Source: Croceivirga sp.
Lineage (GTDB): Bacteria; Bacteroidota; Bacteroidia; Flavobacteriales; Flavobacteriaceae
Assembly: GCA_028281025.1 (NCBI GenBank)
Contig: JANQKR010000015.1
Span: 1-64,000, forward strand
Direction: 5' to 3'
Length of the DNA stretch: 64,000 nucleotides
Below, piece after piece: positions 32,611 through 41,956 of the stretch. Position 1 is the stretch's first letter; the number at the start of each line of letters is the position of its first letter. The notes under the pieces are model-generated. The model saw only the letters and a list, made by a program, of their open reading frames with translations. It was not told the DNA's origin and made no database searches. The translations under genes were made by a program, and so were the position numbers.

Positions 32611-35169
32611 TTATCCACATTTGGAGGAACCACAGTCCTTACAGGTAAGGCAGCCTTCCTGATAGATGAGGTTCGTGGATTGGCAGTTGCTGCATTTTTG
32701 TCCCTTGGCAACCGTACCATCGGCCACATATCGTTTCAGTGCACGTGCCACTCCATTTTTCCAGGTATTGATGGACTCGTTATCCAATTGAAGGCCATTG
32801 ATCAGGTGGACCACATTTTCTATGGGCATGCCCTGTCTCAAAGTTCCTGAAATCAGTTTCGCATAGTTCCAGAATTCGGGATTGAATTTGTACGATAGAC
32901 CTTCAATAGTGGTTTTGTAGCCCCTGCGGTTTTTGTACTGGAAATCATACCGGGAATTGCCCTCCTCATCTTTGTTTTTAATGATCAGGCCTTTGTTGGC
33001 CCACCTTGGGAGAAGTATACCGTCCTCATCATCGGCCAAACCGGTAAAGATTTCATAAGGCTTGTCCTCGATAAGCCCTATAAATGCAATCCACTTATCC
33101 TTATTGTTTTGGAAGCGCACAACATCGGCCTCCAAAACCTGAGGTCTTTTTTTGGGAAATACGACCAGGGTATCGCCCTCTTTTTCCTCCTTTTTGCTGT
33201 CCTCATTGGAGATAAGCACGCCGGAACGCGATCCGTCCCGGTATACCGTAACGCCCTTGCAGCCGCTTTTCCACGCTTCCAAATAGAGTTGTCCCACCAA
33301 CTCCTTGGATACATGGTTGGGCAAGTTGATCGTAACGCTAATACTGTGGTCCACCCATTTTTGGACTGCTCCCTGTAAATGTACCTTGCTCAACCAATCC
33401 ACATCGTTGGACGTGGCCTTGTAATAGGGGGATTTTTTTACCAGTGCGTCCAGTTCTTCCTGGGAATAATTTTGGTTCATTGCGATACCGTTGACCTCCA
33501 TCCATTGCTTAAATCGGTGATGGAACACTGTGTATTCTTCCCAGGAATCCCCAACTTCATCCACAAAGTCCACCCGAGCCGACGTATCATTGGGGTTCAC
33601 CTTTCGGCGTCTTTTGTATACGGGAAGGAATACCGGTTCAATACCTGAGGTGGTCTGGGTCATTAAACTGGTGGTTCCCGTTGGAGCAATGGTGAGGAGT
33701 GCAATGTTCCGGCGTCCGTGCTCCAACATTTCATAATACAGTTTTTCATCTGCCTTGCGAAGGCGTTGGATAAATGGATTGCCCTTTTCACGTTCCGCAT
33801 CAAAAATGCCAAAGGCCCCACGTTCCTTGGCTGTCCGTACGGATTCCCGGTATGCTGCCAAGGCAATGGTCTTGTGTACTTCTACGGAAAATTCGTTGGC
33901 CACTTCGGTACCGTAACGTAGCCCCAAGGCTGCGAGCATATCACCCTCAGCAGTAATTCCAATTCCCGTTCTCCGTCCCTCCCGTGCTTTTTTGCGGATG
34001 TTCTTCCAAAGATTGACTTCAACAGCTTTGACCTCCTCCAGTTCGGGATCCGAGGCTATCTTACCTAAGATTGCATCTACTTTTTCCAGTTCCAGGTCAA
34101 TAATGTCATCCATAATGCGCTGCGCCCGGGCCACATGTTTTTTGAAAAGGTCAAAATTAAAAGTGGCCGCTTTGGTAAAGGGTTTTTCCACGTAGGAGAA
34201 GAGATTGATGGCCAATAAGCGGCACGAATCATAAGGGCAAAGCGGAATTTCCCCACAGGGATTGGTGGATACCGTCCTATAGCCCAAATCCGCATAACAA
34301 TCGGGAACGGATTCCCTAGTGATGGTATCCCAGAAGAGGATGCCCGGCTCTGCGGACTGCCATGCATTGGCCACAATCTTATCCCATAGTTTCTTGGCAT
34401 CAATGGTCTTACTGTATTTGGGGTTTTCACTAAAAACGGGGAATTTTTGCTCATAAGGTTGTTGGGTTTCCACGGCCTTCATGAAATCGTCATCCATTCG
34501 CACGGAAACATTGGCGCCTGTAACCTTTCCCTGTTCCATTTTGGCATCAATGAAATCTTCGGCATCCGGATGGTTGATACTTACGGAAAGCATGAGTGCG
34601 CCCCGGCGGCCATCTTGTGCCACCTCCCGCGTGGAATTGCTATACCGCTCCATAAAGGGAACCAAGCCCGTAGAGGTGAGTGCGGAATTCTTAACCGGAG
34701 ATCCCTTAGGCCTAATATGGGAAAGGTCATGGCCCACCCCGCCACGACGCTTCATGAGTTGTACCTGTTCTTGATCGATTTTAAGGATGCCCCCATAAGA
34801 GTCGGATTGTCCATCGTTCCCCACTACAAAACAATTGGAAAGTGAAGCTATCTGGTAGGGATTACCAATACCCGCCATAGGACTTCCCTGGGGGACGATG
34901 TATTTGAAATCCTTGATAAGATCATATATTTCCCCTTCGGTCATGGGATTCGGATACTTTTGCTCTATTCGGGCAATCTCCTTGGCAATACGGCGGTGCA
35001 TATCGTTTGGAGTACGTTCATAAATGTTGCCCTCAGAATCCTTTAGGGCATATTTGTTCACCCAGACCATGGCGGCGAGATCATCTCCTTTAAAATAATC
35101 CACGGAGGCTTCATACGCTTCTTGTTGGGTGTAGGTTTTTGGGGCGGTTTGGACACGGGTCGACTGCAT
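32611..35169 (-). CDS. nrdJ: Adenosylcobalamin-dependent (class II) ribonucleotide reductase
   Basis: This enzyme makes deoxyribonucleotides using coenzyme B12, without needing oxygen. The 852-residue protein contains the substrate-site cysteine region SLSNCFVVGNDGQSDSYGG (about residue 120) and the active-site loop NPCGEIPLCPYDSCRLLAIN (about 310). It ends in a cysteine-rich zinc-type tail (CSNCQSTNL, then CLTCKDCGSSKCG). The length and tail fit the long B12-dependent form. No cobalamin riboswitch could be recognised in the 390 bases upstream. Confidence 0.95.
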   Translation of the reverse strand: MQSTRVQTAPKTYTQQEAYEASVDYFKGDDLAAMVWVNKYALKDSEGNIYERTPNDMHRRIAKEIARIEQKYPNPMTEGEIYDLIKDFKYIVPQGSPMAGIGNPYQIASLSNCFVVGNDGQSDSYGGILKIDQEQVQLMKRRGGVGHDLSHIRPKGSPVKNSALTSTGLVPFMERYSNSTREVAQDGRRGALMLSVSINHPDAEDFIDAKMEQGKVTGANVSVRMDDDFMKAVETQQPYEQKFPVFSENPKYSKTIDAKKLWDKIVANAWQSAEPGILFWDTITRESVPDCYADLGYRTVSTNPCGEIPLCPYDSCRLLAINLFSYVEKPFTKAATFNFDLFKKHVARAQRIMDDIIDLELEKVDAILGKIASDPELEEVKAVEVNLWKNIRKKAREGRRTGIGITAEGDMLAALGLRYGTEVANEFSVEVHKTIALAAYRESVRTAKERGAFGIFDAEREKGNPFIQRLRKADEKLYYEMLEHGRRNIALLTIAPTGTTSLMTQTTSGIEPVFLPVYKRRRKVNPNDTSARVDFVDEVGDSWEEYTVFHHRFKQWMEVNGIAMNQNYSQEELDALVKKSPYYKATSNDVDWLSKVHLQGAVQKWVDHSISVTINLPNHVSKELVGQLYLEAWKSGCKGVTVYRDGSRSGVLISNEDSKKEEKEGDTLVVFPKKRPQVLEADVVRFQNNKDKWIAFIGLIEDKPYEIFTGLADDEDGILLPRWANKGLIIKNKDEEGNSRYDFQYKNRRGYKTTIEGLSYKFNPEFWNYAKLISGTLRQGMPIENVVHLINGLQLDNESINTWKNGVARALKRYVADGTVAKGQKCSNCQSTNLIYQEGCLTCKDCGSSKCG

Positions 35170-35560
35170 TTTTGGACGGATTTTAGAAAATTAGCAATGG
35201 TGTTAAGGGAATGTAAAATTAGGAAAAACGAAAAAAAATGGATTATGACAAAAATCATAAAGTTACCCATTTTTAGTAGTTAATTATCTTTAAATCAATG
35301 TTTTGTAAATTTATCAACAAAAAAAAGTTGACAAAAAATGGAGAGACGAGGTTTTTGAAAGTCTTTATGCAGTAAGGAGGGAATTGTGTCGATCAGTGTC
35401 CACGGGATGGATATTGGAAACTGTGAATGTACCTTATTCCAAAAGGATGGCTCACCTTGGAAAATATATAACTGGACCACCAACCGATTCCCGGGTTCCC
35501 ACTTCAAAAGGCGGGGTTAAGGGTTTCAAATACCGCTAAAACGTATCTGATCATGTTAGG
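35170..35560. other. Intergenic region with a possible 44-codon reading frame
   Basis: The stretch next to nrdJ (35170-35340) is AT-rich and probably holds its promoter, but I found no exact TAnnTTTG box. From 35386 (GTG) to 35520 a plus-strand frame of 44 codons follows AAGGAGG (35374-35380), a strong ribosome-binding sequence. Its product includes GMDIGNCECTLFQKDGSPW, which looks like real coding sequence, but I recognise no family. It may be a small gene or a gene remnant. Confidence 0.35.
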
Positions 35561-36043
35561 CTAGGGCTTCTGTATTTTGCCATCATGGAAACCGGCCCTT
35601 TTCCAACTTCCGTTCCCGTAGACCCAAATATTGGTAATGCGGTATTCATGTTCCTTTGTTCCGAGGCTATCACGGGTTACAATATGCACCTTTCCCGTAA
35701 CGATGGCAGTGGTACCGTGGTATTCAATTTGTTGCTCCTCAAGGGAATAGTCCGGGACTTTTAGGTCACCGGATTTCAACTGTTGGTTTCTTTGTCGCAA
35801 ATAATTGAACCAGTCCGTTTTGGAAATGACCTTGGAACTTCCATTGGTATGTACATAGTTTTCGGTGGTCAAGGAATCCAAAATGGCCAAATCACCGTTG
35901 GCAAAAGCGTTGTTGAACTTTTTTAGGGCCATAGGGAGTGCATCCCTCGCTACAGAAATGTCCTTATTTGTTGGTAGATCACGGTTACAGGAAAGTAAAA
36001 ACAGCAAAAGAAACAGTAGGGATGGTAACAGCGATTTCATCAC
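35561..36043 (-). CDS. NTF2-like (DUF4440/SnoaL-type) lipoprotein
   Basis: This 160-residue protein has a lipoprotein signal (LFLLLFLLSCNRD; the Cys is at about residue 19). The rest fits a cone-shaped NTF2-like fold: a first helix (ALPMALKKFNNAFANGDLAILDSL), then TENYVHTNGSSKVISKTDWF, and strands ending in YRITNIWVYGNGSWKRAGFH. Members bind small molecules or act as isomerases; the ligand is unknown. It is convergent with nothing close and appears monocistronic. Confidence 0.78.
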   Translation of the reverse strand: MMKSLLPSLLFLLLFLLSCNRDLPTNKDISVARDALPMALKKFNNAFANGDLAILDSLTTENYVHTNGSSKVISKTDWFNYLRQRNQQLKSGDLKVPDYSLEEQQIEYHGTTAIVTGKVHIVTRDSLGTKEHEYRITNIWVYGNGSWKRAGFHDGKIQKP

Positions 36044-36206
36044 TTTGGTTTTATCGAATTTCCCTTACTTTTTTGGTACTTTACCTTAAGGGAGTGTTAA
36101 AAAGGGTCATTTGGGGTAAAATAGCACAGAAAGTGGGTAATACTATTGATTTCCACACCAAAGGGCAGTAGCATCTTTGCCGCTCATTTTTCAAAAAAAA
36201 CGTAGT

Positions 36207-36365
36207 ATGAAGAAGTTAACGTATTACCCGAACATGTGGCAGACCTATCCGTTTTCAATGGATTTGTTCATCCAGGCGGAAAAGGAAGCTGCGAAGAAAG
36301 CTGTTAGGAAAGCAGCTGAGAAAAAAGAAAGGAAACCGAAGTTTAAATTGGCTTTGAGCTGGTAG
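36207..36365 (+). CDS. Small basic protein of unknown function
   Basis: The product has 52 residues, beginning KKLTYYPNMWQTYPFSMDLF and continuing with an Ala/Lys/Glu-rich basic helix (AEKEAAKKAVRKAAEKKERK). I chose ATG 36207; the earlier in-frame start adds ten residues of untypical sequence. A near-consensus -7 box (CATCTTTG, 36172-36179) with TTG at 36146-36148 lies upstream, and a strong terminator follows 19 bases after the stop. This complete transcription unit argues that the gene is real. The basic helix could bind nucleic acid, but the role is unknown. Confidence 0.65.
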   Translation: MKKLTYYPNMWQTYPFSMDLFIQAEKEAAKKAVRKAAEKKERKPKFKLALSW

Positions 36366-36384
36366 CCAAACCATAGTGAGATTG

Positions 36385-36411
36385 AAAAAGGCACCCAACG
36401 GGTGCCTTTTT
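36385..36411. terminator. Bidirectional terminator between the small basic gene and polA
   Basis: AAAAAGGCACCC / GGGTGCCTTTTT with a three-base loop lies between two convergent genes. The A and T runs allow it to work in both directions. polA ends four bases to its right. Confidence 0.92.
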
Positions 36412-36415
36412 GGTT

Positions 36416-39274
36416 TTAATGTGCCTCCAACCAATTCGCTCCGATGCCTACTTCCACGTCCAAGGGTACGGCCAACGTATAGGCATTTTCCATTTCGGTC
36501 TTAATAAGCGTTTTCATTTCCTCCAATTCGGGTTTGTAGCAATCAAACACCAATTCATCGTGGACCTGGAGTAACATTTTGGTCCTGTAGTTACCTTCCG
36601 TAAGTTTTTTGTGGATATTGATCATTGCAATTTTTATGATATCCGCGGCACTACCCTGGATTGGGGCGTTCACGGCGTTTCGCTCTGCAGCACCACGCAC
36701 CACTTGATTCCCTGCGTTGATATCCTTTAAATACCTCCTGCGGCCCAAAACGGTCTGTACATACCCATTTTCCCGGGCAAAATCGACCTGTTCCCCCATA
36801 TAATTACGGAGCTTGGGATAGGTCTTGTAGTAGGTTTCTATGAGTTCCTTGGCCTCGGTTCTATTCAAATCCGTTTGATTGCTCAGTCCAAAGGCGGAAA
36901 CGCCATAGATAATGCCAAAATTTACGGTTTTGGCATTGCCTCGCTGTTCGCGGGTGACTTCATCAATAGGGACATTAAAAACCCTGGAAGCCGTAGAGGC
37001 GTGAATGTCCTCCCCGTTTTTGAACGCTTCGATCATGGTGTCTTCCTCACTCAATGCCGCAATGATCCGCAGTTCGATCTGGGAATAATCCGCAGCCAAC
37101 AACACATAGTCTTCATCCCTTGGGATAAAGGCTTTCCGTACTTGTCGCCCCCGTTCCGTTCGTATGGGGATATTCTGAAGGTTGGGATTGTTACTGCTCA
37201 ATCGACCTGTGGCGGCCACGGTCTGCATATAATCCGTATGCACCCTTCCACTGTGTTTTTGGACTTCATTGGGCAATGCATCCACATAGGTGCTCTTTAG
37301 TTTGGTCAGCCCACGATAGTCCAAAACATTTTGAATGATTCCATGGTCCTTGGCCAAATAGGAAAGCACTTCCTCAGAAGTGGAAAACTGCCCGGTTTTG
37401 GTCTTTTTGGGTTTGTCCACCAATTTCATTTTTCCAAACAGTATTTCCCCCAACTGTTTTGGGGAGCCAATATTGAACTGTTCCCCGGCCTGCTCGTAGA
37501 TTTTTCCTTCCAGTTCTTTAATGTCCTTATCCAGTACGGTGGAAAGGTCGTTCAAAAAGCTTTCATCCAAATTAATGCCTTCACGCTCCATATCCGCCAA
37601 AACCCGGAGCAAGGGTACTTCAATCCCTTCAAAGAGGGTGTCCGTCTTTGCTTCGGTCAGCTCCGGACGGAACTTTTGGGCCAATTGATAGGTGACATCG
37701 GCATCTTCCACGGCATATTCCGTCTGCTTTTCCAATGGCACTTGCCGCATACTCAGTTGATTTTTTCCTTTTTTACCGATGAGTTCGGTGATGGAAACAG
37801 GTGTGTAGTTTAAATAGGTTTCCGAAAGTACGTCCATATTGTGTCGCATATCCGGATTGATAAGATAATGGGCCAACATGGTATCAAATAGCTTCCCTTT
37901 TACATCAATCCCATAATTAAGCATGACCTTGATATCATATTTAAGGTTTTGCCCTATTTTTTCAATATGCTCCGCTTCAAAGAAAGGTCTTAGTTTTTCG
38001 ATAACGGCCATGGCTTTTTCCCTTTCCTCCGGAAATGGGACATAAAAACCCTTCCCTGCCGCCCAGGAAAATGCAATGCCAACGAGTTCGGCCTCCAACG
38101 GATTGATGGAAGTGGTTTCCGTATCAAAGCAGACCGTGGATTGCTTCATCAGGTTTTTTAGAAATAGTTCCATGCCCAATCCATCTTGAACCATCTGATA
38201 AAAGTGAGGTACTTCGGAAATGGTTTTTCGGCTACTTACCTCCCTAATGGTTGCCGGTGCTTCACTGGGGTTGCCTCCAAAAAGGGTAAATTGCCCGCTT
38301 CCGGCTACTTTGGCCTCCCCTTGACCTTGTTCCGAATACACTTTTTCCTTGGTCTCGGTTTTGGTGGTTTGGGGATTGGCCTCCGCTTCACCGGAAAACA
38401 GTTTAAGGAATTGTTCCTTTAACCTTCGGAATTCAAGCTCTTCAAATAGCTCCTGTACTTTTTCGGCATCGGGAGGACACATTTCAAAATCGGCAGCATC
38501 AAACTGCACATCACAGTCAATTTTGATTTCAGCCAGTTTTCTGGAGAGCCGACCAAGTTCGGCGTTCGTTTCCACCTTTTCCTTCATTTTGCCTTTTAGC
38601 TGATCGGTATTGGCCAGGAGGCCTTCCAGCGAACCGAATTGCGCCAGAAACTTTTGTGCGGTTTTGTCACCAACCCCGGGCAATCCCGGAATGTTGTCAC
38701 TGGCATCACCCATCATTCCCAGGTAATCGATTACCTGCTCCGGGCGCTCTACCCCAAAGCGTTTTTGGACTTCCGGAATTCCCCAGATCTCTATTCCGTT
38801 CCCCATCCGAGCGGGACGATACATAAAAATGTTTTCGGAAACCAATTGACCAAAGTCCTTGTCCGGGGTTACCATGAAGACCTTATAATCCTCTTTTTCG
38901 GCCTGTTTTGCCAAAGTACCGATAAGGTCATCTGCCTCATAGCCCTCCAACTCCACTACCGGAATTTTAAGTGCTTTTAAGATATCCTGGATATAGGGAA
39001 CGGCAATACGGATCGCATCCGGGGTCTCATCCCGGTTGGCCTTGTAATCTTCAAAAAGTTCCGTACGCTCCACACTGCCCCCTTTGTCAAAGGCAACGGC
39101 CAAGTGATCGGGCTTTTCCCTGCGAATTACATCAAAAAGGGAATTCATAAAACCCATAATGGCCGAGGTGTCCATGCCTTTGGAATTGATTCTTGGGTTT
39201 TTGATAAAGGCGTAGTAGCCCCTAAAAATTAAAGCGTAGGCATCTAAAAGAAAGAGTCTTTTTTGGTCAGACAT
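36416..39274 (-). CDS. polA: DNA polymerase I
   Basis: Pol I repairs gaps and removes RNA primers. The 952-residue protein has all three domains. The 5'-3' nuclease (about 1-300) includes YEADDLIGTLAKQAE and GDASDNIPGLPGVGDKTAQK. The 3'-5' proofreading domain (about 360-545) has an intact DxE motif in CFDTETTSINPLE. The polymerase domain is at about 560-952, with ADYSQIELRIIAALS (motif A), RGNAKTVNFGIIYGVSAFG (motif B) and LLQVHDELVFDC (motif C). The proofreading domain is retained, unlike in Taq polymerase. A heptamer array lies 22 bases upstream of the ATG. Confidence 0.97.
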   Translation of the reverse strand: MSDQKRLFLLDAYALIFRGYYAFIKNPRINSKGMDTSAIMGFMNSLFDVIRREKPDHLAVAFDKGGSVERTELFEDYKANRDETPDAIRIAVPYIQDILKALKIPVVELEGYEADDLIGTLAKQAEKEDYKVFMVTPDKDFGQLVSENIFMYRPARMGNGIEIWGIPEVQKRFGVERPEQVIDYLGMMGDASDNIPGLPGVGDKTAQKFLAQFGSLEGLLANTDQLKGKMKEKVETNAELGRLSRKLAEIKIDCDVQFDAADFEMCPPDAEKVQELFEELEFRRLKEQFLKLFSGEAEANPQTTKTETKEKVYSEQGQGEAKVAGSGQFTLFGGNPSEAPATIREVSSRKTISEVPHFYQMVQDGLGMELFLKNLMKQSTVCFDTETTSINPLEAELVGIAFSWAAGKGFYVPFPEEREKAMAVIEKLRPFFEAEHIEKIGQNLKYDIKVMLNYGIDVKGKLFDTMLAHYLINPDMRHNMDVLSETYLNYTPVSITELIGKKGKNQLSMRQVPLEKQTEYAVEDADVTYQLAQKFRPELTEAKTDTLFEGIEVPLLRVLADMEREGINLDESFLNDLSTVLDKDIKELEGKIYEQAGEQFNIGSPKQLGEILFGKMKLVDKPKKTKTGQFSTSEEVLSYLAKDHGIIQNVLDYRGLTKLKSTYVDALPNEVQKHSGRVHTDYMQTVAATGRLSSNNPNLQNIPIRTERGRQVRKAFIPRDEDYVLLAADYSQIELRIIAALSEEDTMIEAFKNGEDIHASTASRVFNVPIDEVTREQRGNAKTVNFGIIYGVSAFGLSNQTDLNRTEAKELIETYYKTYPKLRNYMGEQVDFARENGYVQTVLGRRRYLKDINAGNQVVRGAAERNAVNAPIQGSAADIIKIAMINIHKKLTEGNYRTKMLLQVHDELVFDCYKPELEEMKTLIKTEMENAYTLAVPLDVEVGIGANWLEAH

Positions 39275-39296
39275 CTGATGTTGTTAAAAGTTATTA

Positions 39297-39352
39297 GTTA
39301 AAGGTTAAAGGTTAAAGGTTAAAGGTTAAAGGTTATTGGTTATTGGTTAAAA
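39297..39352. repeat. Tandem heptamer repeat upstream of polA
   Basis: Eight seven-base units are present: GTTAAAG five times, GTTATTG twice and GTTAAAA once. The array starts exactly 22 bases before the polA ATG, the same spacing as the unrelated heptamer array before hmgA. Confidence 0.92.
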
Positions 39353-39435
39353 GTGATTATTGCTATGATTTTTAAATGTACAAAGATTAATTGTCTCCAA
39401 AGAAGGGAACACCAAGGGCTTTTACCATTGAAAGA

Positions 39436-40722
39436 TCAAAGATTTCCGTGATAATAAAAGGGGATGGTCCATTCCTTGGAAACCGCATTTGCCCCATTTT
39501 TCACAATTTTCAATTGGTGCTGTCCCTTGGCTTGGTCTGATAGGTCCACGTATCCCAAAATACCGAATTGCCCCGTTTGTGGATGGTCGTATTTGATAAA
39601 TTCCACAGTAACCGGTCGCCCATCAATGGCCACGAAATGATTTTGTTGATAGCAGGAGAGGTAGTCCTTCCATAATCCTTGCATTTCAGCGTTATCCTCT
39701 TTCAACGGATTTTCGGGTTTTTGGATACCACAAGCTTGCTCAAAATGGTCAAGTTCATTATCAAAAATGGGAATAAAAAGGCGCATCACCCTTTTTTCAA
39801 TAACATCGGAGTCAATTTCCGGAGTAAGCAAAAAGGAACTTTCATTGTTGTTGGTGTTGTAGAAATACGCATATGTTTTATAGGAATCCTTTGGTGCCTT
39901 GTGACGGACCAAGTGGAACAAATTGGTTTTCTGCGCTTGAAAAACCGATAAGCTTGCTCCCGCAATGAAGAACAACAGTACCAAAGTAACAAGGCTTTTT
40001 TTTCGCTTGAAATTTGAACCAAAGATCATACTTACCTGAAGAAAGTTTTTTGCCAAAGGTCCCATGAGTATCAAGCTCGAAATCTTCACTACCCAAAAAA
40101 ACAAATGCTGTAGACGGGCATTAGGTTTAAGTTTTTTGAGATTCGCAAAAATGTTCAAAATGGTTTGTGCCACTAAAAGTAGTGCAATTAAGGCAATGGG
40201 TATTAAAAGCACCTTTAGGGGGACAATACCCTTAAGCTTGTTGAATATAAAGAGATACAGGGCACTAAAAACGGTAATATAGGTGTAGAGGCCCAGTATG
40301 GTAAAAGCGGCCGAAAATATAACACTGCACAATTCGTCAATGGAATCAATGCTTTTGGACAATTTTGGAAGATAGTCCGTCATCTTTTTGGTATAGATTT
40401 CGGAATAGGCGCTATCTTCTATGCTGTAGTCGGGAAATACGGAATTCAACCCCACCAATCCAATCCAATAGGAACGAAGAATGAAATGGATGATGAACAT
40501 GGTGGCCAGGATACTAAAGGCCAAAAGGCCCATAAATGCTATAAAATAGCCTATTATATACTGGGTTTCGTTTAGTTCATTGATCAGAAAATCAATTAAA
40601 AAATCGATTAGGACAAACGATTGAAAAATTCCATAGATCGCTACGGCGGAGACCAGCAATTCTGCTTCCCAACTTTCGTCTTTTAGGCGCTGAAGCCATG
40701 ATTTGGATGATGATTCTGTCAT
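39436..40722 (-). CDS. Multi-pass membrane protein of unknown function
   Basis: This 428-residue protein has about six to seven membrane segments. Two lie near 20-50 and 55-85, a pair at about 135-180, one at 210-235, and one at 247-262. A C-terminal soluble domain of about 165 residues follows, probably outside the cytoplasm. That domain contains two cysteines (about residues 336 and 361) that could pair. I do not recognise the family. The C-terminal part has beta-rich stretches (GRPVTVEFIKYDHPQTGQ) that look like a binding domain. It is transcribed alone between polA and the asparaginase gene. Confidence 0.8.
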   Translation of the reverse strand: MTESSSKSWLQRLKDESWEAELLVSAVAIYGIFQSFVLIDFLIDFLINELNETQYIIGYFIAFMGLLAFSILATMFIIHFILRSYWIGLVGLNSVFPDYSIEDSAYSEIYTKKMTDYLPKLSKSIDSIDELCSVIFSAAFTILGLYTYITVFSALYLFIFNKLKGIVPLKVLLIPIALIALLLVAQTILNIFANLKKLKPNARLQHLFFWVVKISSLILMGPLAKNFLQVSMIFGSNFKRKKSLVTLVLLFFIAGASLSVFQAQKTNLFHLVRHKAPKDSYKTYAYFYNTNNNESSFLLTPEIDSDVIEKRVMRLFIPIFDNELDHFEQACGIQKPENPLKEDNAEMQGLWKDYLSCYQQNHFVAIDGRPVTVEFIKYDHPQTGQFGILGYVDLSDQAKGQHQLKIVKNGANAVSKEWTIPFYYHGNL

Positions 40723-40850
40723 AGGGTAATGGGTATAAAGTATTGGTTGGCGACCGAACCCCGAAAATTGGTAAGGGGGCTAGGCACTGGAAAAAAGGAA
40801 ATCATATGTGTTAAAAATCGATGTCAAATCCGATAGGGAGCAATCCCGTT

Positions 40851-41843
40851 TTATGGTTTTAAAAAACTACCGGGTTCAATGTTCTCATGACCATTTTTGG
40901 AATATACCCGATAACTGAAGCCGGGATGGATACAATAGCCTCCCGTTTCCCCGTTTTTGTTGATGGCAATATAGCCTACCTGAAAGTCTTTGTGCCCGGG
41001 ATTGCCTTTAACAATTCGGTGTACCGCTTCTTCGCAGGCCTCTTGTGGGGAACGTCCTTGGCGCATAAGTTCCACCACCAGGAAACTCCCCACCGTTTTC
41101 ACCACTTCCTCACCTTGGCCCGTTGCTGCGGCACCCCCGACTTCATTGTCCACGAACAGCCCAGAGCCAATGATTGGGGAATCCCCGACCCTTCCGGCCA
41201 TTTTGTAGGCCATGCCACTTGTGGTACAGGCCCCGGAAATGTCGCCTTTTTCGTCAATGGCAACCATTCCAATGGTATCATGGTTCTCAATATTGATGAC
41301 CGGCTGGTATTTGGATTCCTTTTTCCACTCCTCCAATTCCAAGCGCGACTTTTCCGTGAGGAGGTTTTCTTTGGGAAATCCCTGCTCATAGGCAAATTGT
41401 TCTGCCCCTTCTCCTGCCAGCATGACGTGGGGGGTATCTTCCATTACTTTTCTGGCCACTGAGATGGCGTGGGTCACATTTTGTAGAAAGACTACGGCAC
41501 CACAGTTGCCATTTTGGTCCATGATGCAGGCGTCCAAGGTAACTCGACCTTCCCGATCGGGCCTTCCACCCTTACCCACGGATTGGTTATTGGTGTCGGC
41601 CTCTTCCACTTTGGTGCCCTGTTCCACGGCATCCAGTGCCGTTCCACCACTGTTCAGCACTTCCCAGGCCTTGGCAGAGGCATTGGGAACATCCCATGTT
41701 GCAATCACAATGGGTTTTCTTGCCGGTACCGAAATGGGTATTTCCTTTTCTTCCGGTGTATTCTTACAGGAACTGAATAAAGGGGCGGAAACGATGCCCG
41801 CAGTAGAAAGACTTGATTTTTTTAGGAACTTACGTCTGCGCAT
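40851..41843 (-). CDS. N4-(beta-N-acetylglucosaminyl)-L-asparaginase
   Basis: This Ntn-hydrolase cleaves the sugar from glycosylated asparagine. The 330-residue protein begins with a twin-arginine-like signal (RRRKFLKKSS) and a possible lipobox (LFSSC, Cys26), so it acts in the periplasm. The precursor cleaves itself before T190 in NHDTIGMVAI, which becomes the nucleophile. Further marks are CTTSGMAYKMAGRVGDSPII and GGAAATGQGEEVVKT, which fit glycosylasparaginase better than isoaspartyl peptidase. It is divergent from cutC. Confidence 0.92.
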   Translation of the reverse strand: MRRRKFLKKSSLSTAGIVSAPLFSSCKNTPEEKEIPISVPARKPIVIATWDVPNASAKAWEVLNSGGTALDAVEQGTKVEEADTNNQSVGKGGRPDREGRVTLDACIMDQNGNCGAVVFLQNVTHAISVARKVMEDTPHVMLAGEGAEQFAYEQGFPKENLLTEKSRLELEEWKKESKYQPVINIENHDTIGMVAIDEKGDISGACTTSGMAYKMAGRVGDSPIIGSGLFVDNEVGGAAATGQGEEVVKTVGSFLVVELMRQGRSPQEACEEAVHRIVKGNPGHKDFQVGYIAINKNGETGGYCIHPGFSYRVYSKNGHENIEPGSFLKP

Positions 41844-41888
41844 GGATTCATATTTGATTCCAATATACTATTTTGGCATGGATGCACC

Positions 41889-41896
41889 TATCTTTG
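41889..41896 (+). promoter_or_regulatory. Candidate -7 box for cutC
   Basis: TATCTTTG matches TAnnTTTG and lies 60 bases before the cutC ATG. No TTG lies at the ideal distance upstream. Confidence 0.4.
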
Positions 41897-41956
41897 GACT
41901 TCCATCTTTCATTTTTACGAAGACCAACGGTCAATGGGAATTATTAAAACCAGGAA

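Noticed and set aside
35170-35340. Cobalamin riboswitch before the B12-dependent reductase
   Set aside because: I looked for a B12-box-like sequence and long GC stems and found only AT-rich DNA.
35295-35507. 70-codon minus-strand frame in the nrdJ upstream region
   Set aside because: There is no start context or recognisable motif. The opposite-strand 44-codon frame has better support.
39297-39352. Tandem repeats as a possible CRISPR array
   Set aside because: The seven-base units follow directly on each other without spacers, and no cas genes are present. This is a simple heptamer array.
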